Shown here: piece after piece, positions 7,842-13,713 of the stretch | Position numbering within the stretch: position 1 is the first letter of the stretch | How the letters are laid out: each line of letters begins with the position of its first letter | DNA from: Anaerolineales bacterium | Lineage (GTDB): Bacteria > Chloroflexota > Anaerolineae > Anaerolineales > Villigracilaceae | Assembly (NCBI GenBank): GCA_028689195.1 | Contig: JAQTWR010000003.1 | Span: 1-23,420, forward strand | Direction: 5' to 3' | DNA: 23,420 bases | Notes under the pieces: generated by a model | Told to the model about the DNA's origin: nothing | The model's input: the letters and a program-made list of their open reading frames with translations, nothing else | Database searches by the model: none | Made by a program: the position numbers and the translations under genes

Positions 7842-8900
7842 CTACAGACTCTTCGCCATCAACGCCGCCAAATCGGCGGTGCGGCAGGAATAACCCCACT
7901 CGTTATCATACCAAGTGACAACTTTAATGAAGTTGCTTTTTTCTTTGCCGAGTACCGACGTGAACGGCAGGTCAACCGAAGAACTGTAAGAGCTGCCCTT
8001 GAAATCCATGCTGACCAAAGGTTCGTCCACCGCTTCGAGAATACCTTTGAAATTTGCCTGCTTGGCGGCATCGCGGAAGGCTTGGCGCAGTTCTTCGGTG
8101 GTGGTTTCTTTTTCGAGTTCAGCGGTGAAATCTACAACCGAAACGGTTGGGGTCGGCACGCGCAAGGAATATCCATCGAACTTGCCTTTCAAATCCGGGA
8201 TGACCAAAGCGACGGCTTTTGCCGCACCCGTTGTGGTTGGGATGATGTTCAAACCAGAAGCGCGGGCGCGGCGCAGGTCGGAATGCGGCATATCCAGCAC
8301 TTTCTGATCATTGGTGTAGGAATGAACGGTAGTCATAAACGCGCGTTTGATAGTGAACAAATCATGCACAACTTTGGCGGCGGGAGCGAGGCAGTTGGTG
8401 GTGCAGGAAGCGTTCGAGACAACGTGATGATTCTTGGGGTCGTATTTATCTTCGTTCACGCCCAACACGACAGTGAGGTCTTCGCCTTCGGCGGGAGCAG
8501 AAATGATGACCTTCTTCGCACCGCCAGAAGTGATGTGATTCACAGCGCCTTTGACGGTCTTGCCCTTTTTATTCACGCCGTCTTCTTTGATGGTGAACAA
8601 ACCCGTCGACTCGATAACAATATCAATGCCGAGGTCGCCCCACTTAATTGCGGCGGGATCAGTTTCTTTGAAGACTTTGATTTTCTTTCCATCAATCAAA
8701 AGACCGTCGTTGGCAACTTCTACTGTGCCATCAAAGCGCCCGTAGGTTGAATCGTATTTCAACAGGTGAGCCATCGTTTTTGTATCGCCAATATCATTGA
8801 ACGCCACAACCTCAAGATCGTTTGGATAAAGATCGCGAATCGCTTTTAAGACCTGACGACCAATACGACCAAAGCCATTAATACCAATTTTTACCGTCAT
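7842..8900 (-). CDS. gap: Glyceraldehyde-3-phosphate dehydrogenase, type I
   Basis: The product has 352 residues. It carries NAD-binding [16 protein letters not shown] at the N-terminus, the active-site [12 protein letters not shown] (C166), [10 protein letters not shown] with the base histidine, [20 protein letters not shown], and C-terminal [11 protein letters not shown]. It oxidises glyceraldehyde 3-phosphate to 1,3-bisphosphoglycerate. It is about 15 residues longer than typical GapA, mainly through a Lys/Gly-rich insertion around [13 protein letters not shown], before the catalytic cysteine. AAGGAG lies 8 bp upstream of the ATG. First gene of the gap-pgk-hypothetical operon, with a candidate Rex operator in its promoter. 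Confidence 0.98.
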   Translation of the reverse strand: MTVKIGINGFGRIGRQVLKAIRDLYPNDLEVVAFNDIGDTKTMAHLLKYDSTYGRFDGTVEVANDGLLIDGKKIKVFKETDPAAIKWGDLGIDIVIESTGLFTIKEDGVNKKGKTVKGAVNHITSGGAKKVIISAPAEGEDLTVVLGVNEDKYDPKNHHVVSNASCTTNCLAPAAKVVHDLFTIKRAFMTTVHSYTNDQKVLDMPHSDLRRARASGLNIIPTTTGAAKAVALVIPDLKGKFDGYSLRVPTPTVSVVDFTAELEKETTTEELRQAFRDAAKQANFKGILEAVDEPLVSMDFKGSSYSSSVDLPFTSVLGKEKSNFIKVVTWYDNEWGYSCRTADLAALMAKSL

Positions 8901-8927
8901 TTGAATTCTCCTTGAAGATATTTTGTA

Positions 8928-8945
8928 TTGTGAAATATAGCACGA
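8928..8945 (-). promoter_or_regulatory. Candidate Rex operator overlapping the gap -10 box
   Basis: The reverse strand reads TCGTGCT-ATAT-TTCACAA. One half matches the Rex consensus TTGTGAA-N4-TTCACAA perfectly and the other at 4 of 7 positions. The extended -10 of gap (TGC then TATATT, minus strand 8934-8939) lies inside it, so a bound repressor would block polymerase. The gap ATG is 33 bp downstream. Confidence 0.5.
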
Positions 8946-9088
8946 ACGCTATTTTAGCATAGATTTTATTGATTATAGCGCCCGTCAAACTGTATTTTAT
9001 TTACTCATCTTACGCACTTTGAACGTGCCGCCCTGAGTAAAACCACCGCGCAAAAAATGCGGTTCAAAGCGAAAGGAACAAAAGATTC

Positions 9089-9154
9089 GCCACAAATTAC
9101 GCGGATTATCACAGATAGATTTAAAAATTCGCGTAAATTAGTGAAATCCGTGGC
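9089..9154. repeat. Dispersed palindromic repeat (GCCAC ... GTGGC)
   Basis: An imperfect inverted repeat: GCCACAAATTACGCGGATTA returns as CGCGTAAATTAGTGAAATCC followed by GTGGC. I recall similar 'tccgcgtaatccgtggc' sequences as dispersed intergenic repeats in many bacteria. That recollection has not been checked by a search. Confidence 0.6.
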
Positions 9155-9182
9155 TACAATGGATTTGAAATTCCTTGTTCCT

Positions 9183-9235
9183 TAGTAGCGGAGCGAAGGG
9201 TCTCTGAGATAATCGGAGAGGTTCTTCATTCGCCA
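9183..9235. repeat. Diverged copy of the 'gcgaagggtctctga' repeat
   Basis: It contains AGCGAAGGGTCTCTGA followed by AGAGGTTCTTCATTCGCC, matching the organisation of the intact element at 13614-13683 (AGCGAAGGGTCTCTGATTC ... AGAGATGCTTCGCT). It lacks the clean terminal TGTCA/TGACA arms, so it is probably decayed. Confidence 0.55.
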
Positions 9236-9264
9236 GCGTTCCAATTTTTCGGATGGTAACGATA

Positions 9265-10590
9265 TTAAACGCTCTCCAACGGACCTGTGCGCTCGTCAAA
9301 AATATCCACGACAACCTGGGCTAGTTTACTAGAATCATGCCGCCACGGATGCGCCTCGTCCACAAGGTCGGCGGTATAGGCGCGAGAATCGGAGAGCGTT
9401 TTTTCGTCGGCGCGCACCCATTGCGATTCGCCGATTTCGCCGTCGTAGTTATTATTGCACAAAATCACATCGAACAAATCTTCGCCAATGTGATTCTCTA
9501 ATGCGCGGACATGATCGTAACAAGTGAAAGCGTCCGTCTCGCCGGGCTGCGTGGCGATGTTACAGACGTATATTTTCACGGCGCGGCTGACGTGCAGCGC
9601 GGCGAGCAAGTCGCGCACCAGCAGGTTGGGCAGAATACTCGTGTATAAACTTCCCGGTCCGACAACGATTACATCCGCGTTTAAGATGGCGCGAATCACA
9701 GGCGGAAACGCCGAAGCGTCATCCGGTTCGAGCCATACGCGGCGGACTTTGCCCGCTATTTCGGGAATCTTGCTCTCCCCTTCCACGCGGATTTCCTGCG
9801 TGGAGTGCGGCAATTCCATGCTGGCGACCAACTTCACATTATGCAGCGTGGACGGAAGCACGCGCCCGTTTACCGAAAGTACGCGCCCCGATTCAACCAC
9901 CGCGTCTTCAAAACTTCCCGTAATATCCGCCAGCGCGGTGATGAATAGATTCCCAAACGAATGACCTTCGAGGTCGGGGGAACCGCTGAAGCGATATTGA
10001 AAGAGCTGCGTGAGCATGGCTTCGTCGTTGGAAAGCGCGGCGAGACAATTGCGAATATCGCCGGGCGGCAGGATGCCCAAACTCTCGCGCAGCCTGCCCG
10101 ACGAGCCGCCATCATCCGCGACGGTGACGATTGCGGTGAGGTTGCCCGTATGCGTTTTGAGTCCGCGCAGCAAGGTGGAAAGTCCATGCCCGCCGCCGAT
10201 GGCGGCAATGCGCGGTCCGCGCTCGCGGCGGCGAAAATCTTGAAGCTGGTCGAATACGTCGGAGCCGGGGCGAATAAAGGGGCGCAGCAAAGAGCGGTTC
10301 AGTTTCAAAATTCCATACAGCACAAGCCCTACGCCCAATCCGCCAAAAATAATTGCGCGCCAAATACGCGGAATGAAGCGCAGGGAAGCGTAAGAGAGGA
10401 CGAGAAGAAATACGGGATTGGATGAATCGGTGCGGTAAATGTCAATAAGGATGACCGCAAATCCCAGCCCTAATAACGTAATGCCCAACAACACCAGCAC
10501 GAACCAGCGCTTAATATGCAAACCCGGACGAAGCCAACGCGGAAGCTCGCGCAGGGTTTGCCAGAAACGCGCAAGGGAATTCTTCAGCAT
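9265..10590 (-). CDS. yvcK: YvcK/CofD-like gluconeogenesis factor with N-terminal membrane segments
   Basis: The product has 441 residues. Two or three hydrophobic helices occupy residues ~28-115. A CofD/YvcK domain follows, with AAIGGGHGLSTLLRGLK, TAIVTVADDGGSSGRLRES, PPGDIRNCLAALS and GPGSLYTSILPNLLV. YvcK proteins bind UDP-sugars and in Firmicutes are needed for growth on gluconeogenic carbon and for cell-wall homeostasis. They are often substrates of PASTA-type Ser/Thr kinases, which is notable given the kinase at 3645-5402. The membrane extension is absent from B. subtilis YvcK. The ATG at 10590 lies 6 bp after its -10 box, indicating a leaderless mRNA. Confidence 0.92.
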   Translation of the reverse strand: MLKNSLARFWQTLRELPRWLRPGLHIKRWFVLVLLGITLLGLGFAVILIDIYRTDSSNPVFLLVLSYASLRFIPRIWRAIIFGGLGVGLVLYGILKLNRSLLRPFIRPGSDVFDQLQDFRRRERGPRIAAIGGGHGLSTLLRGLKTHTGNLTAIVTVADDGGSSGRLRESLGILPPGDIRNCLAALSNDEAMLTQLFQYRFSGSPDLEGHSFGNLFITALADITGSFEDAVVESGRVLSVNGRVLPSTLHNVKLVASMELPHSTQEIRVEGESKIPEIAGKVRRVWLEPDDASAFPPVIRAILNADVIVVGPGSLYTSILPNLLVRDLLAALHVSRAVKIYVCNIATQPGETDAFTCYDHVRALENHIGEDLFDVILCNNNYDGEIGESQWVRADEKTLSDSRAYTADLVDEAHPWRHDSSKLAQVVVDIFDERTGPLESV

Positions 10591-10596
10591 GAAAAG

Positions 10597-10625
10597 ATGA
10601 TAGCAGGGTTGAGAAGATGAGTCAA
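10597..10625 (-). promoter_or_regulatory. yvcK promoter, leaderless architecture
   Basis: The reverse strand reads TTGACT-N17-TATCAT-N6-ATG, with TGC before the -10 as an extended element. Transcription would start at or within a base of the start codon, leaving no room for a ribosome site. The -35 (10620-10625) lies in the space needed for the -35 contact of the divergent ROK promoter. Confidence 0.75.
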
Positions 10626-10639
10626 ATAAAGGCTTACGG

Positions 10640-10645
10640 TATAAT
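10640..10645 (+). promoter_or_regulatory. -10 box of the ROK kinase gene, leaderless architecture
   Basis: TATAAT followed by 7 bp and ATG at 10653. The spacing puts the transcription start at the ATG. No good -35 hexamer is present, and the expected position (10617-10622) overlaps the yvcK -35. Confidence 0.6.
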
Positions 10646-10652
10646 TGCGTCC

Positions 10653-11591
10653 ATGTTCACAATTGCAGCTGTTGATATTGGCGGTACGCAATTACGCGCC
10701 GCAATCTATACGCAAGGTCGGGCGCAGCCGCTTGCGGTTAAAAAAGTAGCAACTAAAGCCAACCTGCCAAATACGTTTGACAGGTTGGTGGGTTTAATCG
10801 AAGATGTTTTGCCGCAGGATCGTAAAGTGGACGCTGTCGGCGTTTCTGCGCCCGGTCCGATTGACCCGCATACGGGAATCATCATGGCTACGCCGAATAT
10901 CAAAGAGTGGCGCGATTTTCCCCTCGCCGCCAAGTTGACGGAGCGTTTTGGTTTTCCCTGCTATTTGGATAACGACGCGAATCTCGCCTGCCTCGCAGAG
11001 TGGAAATTCGGCGCGGCGCGCGGACATCATAACGTTTTGTATCTCACCATCAGCACGGGCGTGGGCGGCGGCGTGATCGTCAACGACAACCTATTGCATG
11101 GACATCAAGGTTTGGCGGCGGAACTGGGGCATACCATCGTGCAGGCAGATGGTCCAATTTGCGGGTGCGGTCAGCGCGGACATTTGGAGTCGTATTCATC
11201 GGGGACGGGAATCGAACGCCATGTTGCCGAGCAGCTCGCGGCGGGGCGCAAATCAATTCTCGACAAAAACAGGAAAAACTCGGCGCAGGAAATATCCGCG
11301 GCGGCGAAGCGGGGCGACGCATTATCCATAGAAGCGTATCGGCTGGCAGGAACGTATTTGGGAATCGGCGTCGCAAATTTTTTGCACGCTTTCAATCCGT
11401 CCATCGTCATTTTCGGCGGGGGCGTTTCGCAAAGCGGCGCGTTATTGTTTGATTCATTCGAGGTCAGCCTGAAAGAGCGCGTTATTCATCTAAAATATTT
11501 GGAGGGGTTGGTCATTGCCAACGCCGAGTTGAAAGACGATTCGGGGTTGCTCGGCGCGCGCGCGCTGGCTGAGATGAAGTTACAAAAATAA
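10653..11591 (+). CDS. ROK family sugar kinase, glucokinase-like
   Basis: The product has 312 residues from the ATG at 10653. An upstream in-frame ATG at 10617 would place the TATAAT box inside the gene and is rejected. It carries N-terminal AAVDIGGTQLRAAIY (phosphate loop), VSAPGPIDPHTG, catalytic YLDNDANLACLAE, TISTGVGGGVI, and the ROK zinc region ELGHTIV followed by CGCGQRGHLE. In that last motif the third usual cysteine (CxCGxxGCxE) is a histidine, which could still bind zinc. IVIFGGGVSQSG is near the end. It probably phosphorylates glucose or a related hexose with ATP. A palindromic element lies within codons at 10759-10788. Divergent from yvcK and upstream of the aminotransferase. Confidence 0.9.
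   Translation: MFTIAAVDIGGTQLRAAIYTQGRAQPLAVKKVATKANLPNTFDRLVGLIEDVLPQDRKVDAVGVSAPGPIDPHTGIIMATPNIKEWRDFPLAAKLTERFGFPCYLDNDANLACLAEWKFGAARGHHNVLYLTISTGVGGGVIVNDNLLHGHQGLAAELGHTIVQADGPICGCGQRGHLESYSSGTGIERHVAEQLAAGRKSILDKNRKNSAQEISAAAKRGDALSIEAYRLAGTYLGIGVANFLHAFNPSIVIFGGGVSQSGALLFDSFEVSLKERVIHLKYLEGLVIANAELKDDSGLLGARALAEMKLQK
10759..10788. repeat. Palindromic element inside the ROK gene
   Basis: CCAACCTGCCAAA and TTTGACAGGTTGG form 13-bp arms with one mismatch around a 4-base loop. It encodes roughly ANLPNTFDRLVG, near residues 36-47 of the kinase, in the stretch between the first strands and a helix. Possibly a translated dispersed repeat, related in word (CAGGTT/AACCTG) to those in the TIR gene. 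Confidence 0.5.
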
Positions 11592-11628
11592 TGTCGTTGC
11601 GAGGAGCGGAGCGACGAAGCAATGACAT
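11591..11628. repeat. TCATTGCG-type dispersed repeat
   Basis: ATGTCGTTGC (11591-11600) pairs with GCAATGACAT (11619-11628), with one G/T wobble position. The interior GAGGAGCGGAGCGACGAA is typical of this repeat. It starts on the last base of the ROK stop codon and separates it from the aminotransferase ribosome site. Confidence 0.75.
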
Positions 11629-11647
11629 AATAAACCAAGGAGAATGT

Positions 11648-12970
11648 ATGACAAAACCCAATTTACCCGGACCCAAAGCGAAGGCAATGATAGAGCGGGA
11701 TCACAAAGTGATCTCGCCTTCTTATCCGCGCGGGTATCCGTTCGTGATGGATCACGGAAAAGGCAGCGAAGTGTGGGATGTGGACGGCAATCGTTTTTTG
11801 GATTTTATGGGCGGCATTGCGGTGGTCTCGACGGGATATTCGCACCCGAAAGTTGTGAAGGCAATTCAGGAACAGGCTGAAAAATTCATTCACATTTCGT
11901 CGGATTTCTATCACGAAAAGTGGATTCAACTCGCCGAAAAACTGGACGAGATTGCGCCGTTCAAAGAAGACGCGCTGAGTTTTATGACCAACTCAGGCAC
12001 CGAAGCGGTCGAGACGGCGATCAAACTTGCGCGGTATCATACCAAACGCTCGAACTTCATCGGCTTTACGGGCGCGTTTCACGGGCGCACAATGGGCGCG
12101 GTGACGTTTACCGCGAGCAAGGCAAAATATCACAGCGGGTTTTATCCGCTGATGAACGGGGTAACGCACGCGCCGTTCCCGAATCCGTACCGCCCGATCT
12201 TAGAGCGCCGCAAAGGCGAAGATTACGGCGAAGCGGCTGTGCGCTACATCGAAGAAGAAGTGCTTCATCAAATCCTGCCGCCCAAAGACGTAGCCGGCAT
12301 TTTAGTCGAGACCATTCAAGGCGAAGGCGGATACATCGTCCCGCCTGAAGGGTTTTACCCCGCGCTGCGAAAACTGTGCGACAAATACGGAATCCTGATG
12401 ATTCTCGACGAAGTGCAATGCGGCATGGGGCGCACGGGCAAGTGGTGGGCAATCGAACATTTCGGCGTCGAGCCAGATATGATTACCTCCGCGAAGGGTA
12501 TCGCTTCGGGGATGCCGCTCGGCGCGTGTATTGCGCGCAAATCCATAATGGATTGGGAGATCGGCGCGCACGGCAATACCTACGGCGGGAATCCCATCTC
12601 GTGCGCGGCTTCGCTTGCCACGATTGATTTGCTCGAAAGCGAATATTTGCAAAACGCGGCGGAAGTCGGCGCGTATGCCATGGACGCGCTGGAAGAAATC
12701 AAGGCGCGGCATCCCAGCATTGGCGACGTGCGCGGAAAGGGATTAATGATCGGCGTGGAATTTGTCAAAGACCGCGAGACAAAAGAACCCGCGCATGATT
12801 TAACCGAACGCGTTGTTGAACTCGGCTACGAGCGCGGCTTGCTGATGCTTTCCTGCGGCAAGAGCGTCATCCGCATCGCGCCTCCGCTTTCGATGAGCAA
12901 AACCGAAATGGACGAAGGGCTGCGATTGTTTGAAGAGGCGTTGACGGCGGCGGAGAAGGAAGCGAAGTAG
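11648..12970 (+). CDS. Class III PLP-dependent aminotransferase (acetylornithine/GABA aminotransferase family)
   Basis: The product has 440 residues from the ATG at 11648, which has AAGGAG 5-6 bp upstream. The longer frame from 11591 would translate the dispersed repeat and is rejected. Fold-type I class III hallmarks are present: FLDFMGGIAVVSTGYSHP, the phosphate-binding TNSGTEAVETAIKLAR, FTGAFHGRTMGA, LVETIQGEGGY, ILDEVQCGMGRTGKWWA, PLP-lysine motif ITSAKGIASGMPLGA (K283) and NTYGGNPISCAA. It transfers an amino group between an omega-amino compound or amino acid and a 2-oxo acid. The substrate (4-aminobutyrate, acetylornithine or other) cannot be told from motifs. No biosynthetic neighbours are present. 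The ROK gene upstream may be co-transcribed. Confidence 0.93.
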   Translation: MTKPNLPGPKAKAMIERDHKVISPSYPRGYPFVMDHGKGSEVWDVDGNRFLDFMGGIAVVSTGYSHPKVVKAIQEQAEKFIHISSDFYHEKWIQLAEKLDEIAPFKEDALSFMTNSGTEAVETAIKLARYHTKRSNFIGFTGAFHGRTMGAVTFTASKAKYHSGFYPLMNGVTHAPFPNPYRPILERRKGEDYGEAAVRYIEEEVLHQILPPKDVAGILVETIQGEGGYIVPPEGFYPALRKLCDKYGILMILDEVQCGMGRTGKWWAIEHFGVEPDMITSAKGIASGMPLGACIARKSIMDWEIGAHGNTYGGNPISCAASLATIDLLESEYLQNAAEVGAYAMDALEEIKARHPSIGDVRGKGLMIGVEFVKDRETKEPAHDLTERVVELGYERGLLMLSCGKSVIRIAPPLSMSKTEMDEGLRLFEEALTAAEKEAK

Positions 12971-12996
12971 ATCAGTGGGCAGTGAGCAGTGAAACC

Positions 12997-13051
12997 GTTG
13001 GTTGAGTAGGCGGCGGGTTTCGATGCGTCCTTGTAGGACTACTCAACCAAC
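12997..13051. repeat. Dispersed palindromic repeat (GTTGGTTGAGTAG family)
   Basis: GTTGGTTGAGTAG (12997-13009) is matched exactly by CTACTCAACCAAC (13039-13051). The interior contains GGCGGGTTTCGATGCGTCC. It lies 26 bp downstream of the aminotransferase stop. Confidence 0.75.
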
Positions 13052-13083
13052 GCAGCCGTACCGAAACCAACAGTGAAAAGAAA

Positions 13084-13113
13084 ACAAGCCTTCGAGGCGA
13101 CTCGGGGGCTTGT
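13084..13113. terminator. Intrinsic terminator between aminotransferase and HTH gene
   Basis: ACAAGCC (13084-13090) and GGCTTGT (13107-13113) form the stem. TGGTTTTATTT follows on the plus strand and TTTTC on the minus strand, so it can act in both directions between these convergent genes. Confidence 0.7.
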
Positions 13114-13118
13114 TGGTT

Positions 13119-13415
13119 TTATTTGATCGGTTTGACTACATTCCAAACATCGTCGGGATAACGCGCGGCGACTTGAAGCAGGATTCGCGCGGGACCTTCG
13201 GGGCTGCGCCTGCCTTGTTCCCAATTGCGGAGCGTGGCTACGCTGATGCCAAGCAAGGCGGCAAATTCCGGCTGCGAAAGTTTATAACCTGCGCGGATAC
13301 GTTTGATATTCGGCGCGGTGATTTCGAACGAGCGCGAGGGTTTTGTTTTTCCGCGCAAAATAGAGCTGCCTTCGCGCACGCTTGCAACCAATTCGTTGAA
13401 AAGTTCGTCTTTCAT
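13119..13415 (-). CDS. XRE-family regulator, HigA/NadS-type antitoxin-like, without partner toxin
   Basis: The product has 98 residues from the ATG at 13415 (MKDELFNELVASVREGSSIL). A longer frame uses TTG at 13433, which would lie upstream of the TATAAT box and is rejected. The N-terminal segment with ELFNELVASVREG..ILRG is typical of NadS/HigA-like antitoxins. A helix-turn-helix follows (LSQPEFAALLGISVATLRNW, then EQGRRSPEGPA). Such proteins pair with RelE/HigB-type mRNA interferases and repress their own operon. Here neither side holds a toxin gene: the 280 bp upstream are three palindromic repeats, and downstream is a terminator. It may be an orphan antitoxin or a free-standing regulator. 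The -10 box lies 6 bp from the ATG (leaderless). Confidence 0.85.
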   Translation of the reverse strand: MKDELFNELVASVREGSSILRGKTKPSRSFEITAPNIKRIRAGYKLSQPEFAALLGISVATLRNWEQGRRSPEGPARILLQVAARYPDDVWNVVKPIK

Positions 13416-13421
13416 TCGGCG

Positions 13422-13427
13422 ATTATA
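13422..13427 (-). promoter_or_regulatory. -10 box of the HTH gene, leaderless architecture
   Basis: The reverse strand reads TATAAT-N6-ATG. The expected -35 position falls in the edge of the repeat at 13447-13542 and shows no good hexamer, which suggests the repeat inserted beside an existing -10. Confidence 0.6.
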
Positions 13428-13446
13428 CGCCAAGCAGGGATTCGGC

Positions 13447-13542
13447 GGGATAAATCCCTGCCTCAGTTCGTGGAAGTCCGCTAAAGCGGACTCGTCGCGC
13501 CAGCGCGAAGCGCTTCCATGTACTGAGCAAGGGATTTATCCC
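13447..13542. repeat. Dispersed palindromic repeat with nested hairpin
   Basis: Outer arms are GGGATAAATCCCT (13447-13459) and AGGGATTTATCCC (13530-13542). Inside are CTCAGT/ACTGAG, GTGGAAG/CTTCCAT and a perfect hairpin GTCCGCTAAAGCGGAC at 13476-13491. Confidence 0.8.
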
Positions 13543-13568
13543 GATGCGACTCTTGTTGGTTAACATAA

Positions 13569-13603
13569 AAGACCTCCGAGGTTTCAAAAACCTCGGAGGT
13601 CTT
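13569..13603. repeat. Perfect palindromic repeat (AAGACCTCCGAGGTTT family)
   Basis: 16-bp perfect arms (13569-13584 and 13588-13603) with a 3-base loop. On the minus strand it is followed by CTTTTATG. A relative forms the terminator at 15554-15595. It may terminate transcription from the TIR gene. Confidence 0.85.
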
Positions 13604-13613
13604 GGGTGTAAAT

Positions 13614-13683
13614 TGTCACCCTGAGCATAGCGAAGGGTCTCTGATTCAATCATAGAGATGCTTCGCTAACGCTCAGCATGACA
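13614..13683. repeat. Dispersed palindromic repeat (TGTCA ... TGACA)
   Basis: Terminal arms are TGTCA and TGACA. Inner arms GAGCATAGCGAAG and CTTCGCTAACGCTC are imperfect complements, and TCTCT pairs with AGAGA. A decayed relative lies near 9183-9235. It sits 30 bp downstream of the TIR gene stop. Confidence 0.8.
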
Positions 13684-13713
13684 TTACGCAAGATGAATTC
13701 AGAAAACCAGAAC

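Larger units (their letters stand above)
8901..9264. other. gap/yvcK intergenic region
   Basis: The 364 bp hold the gap ribosome site, its extended -10 and the candidate Rex box (8901-8945). An AT-rich stretch with no recognised element follows (8946-9088). Two dispersed repeats come next (9089-9154 and about 9183-9235), then a short tail before the yvcK stop. No coding sequence was recognised on either strand. Confidence 0.7.

Noticed and set aside
11591..11647. N-terminal extension of the aminotransferase
   Set aside because: These codons translate the dispersed repeat; the ATG at 11648 has AAGGAG just upstream and gives the family's usual start.
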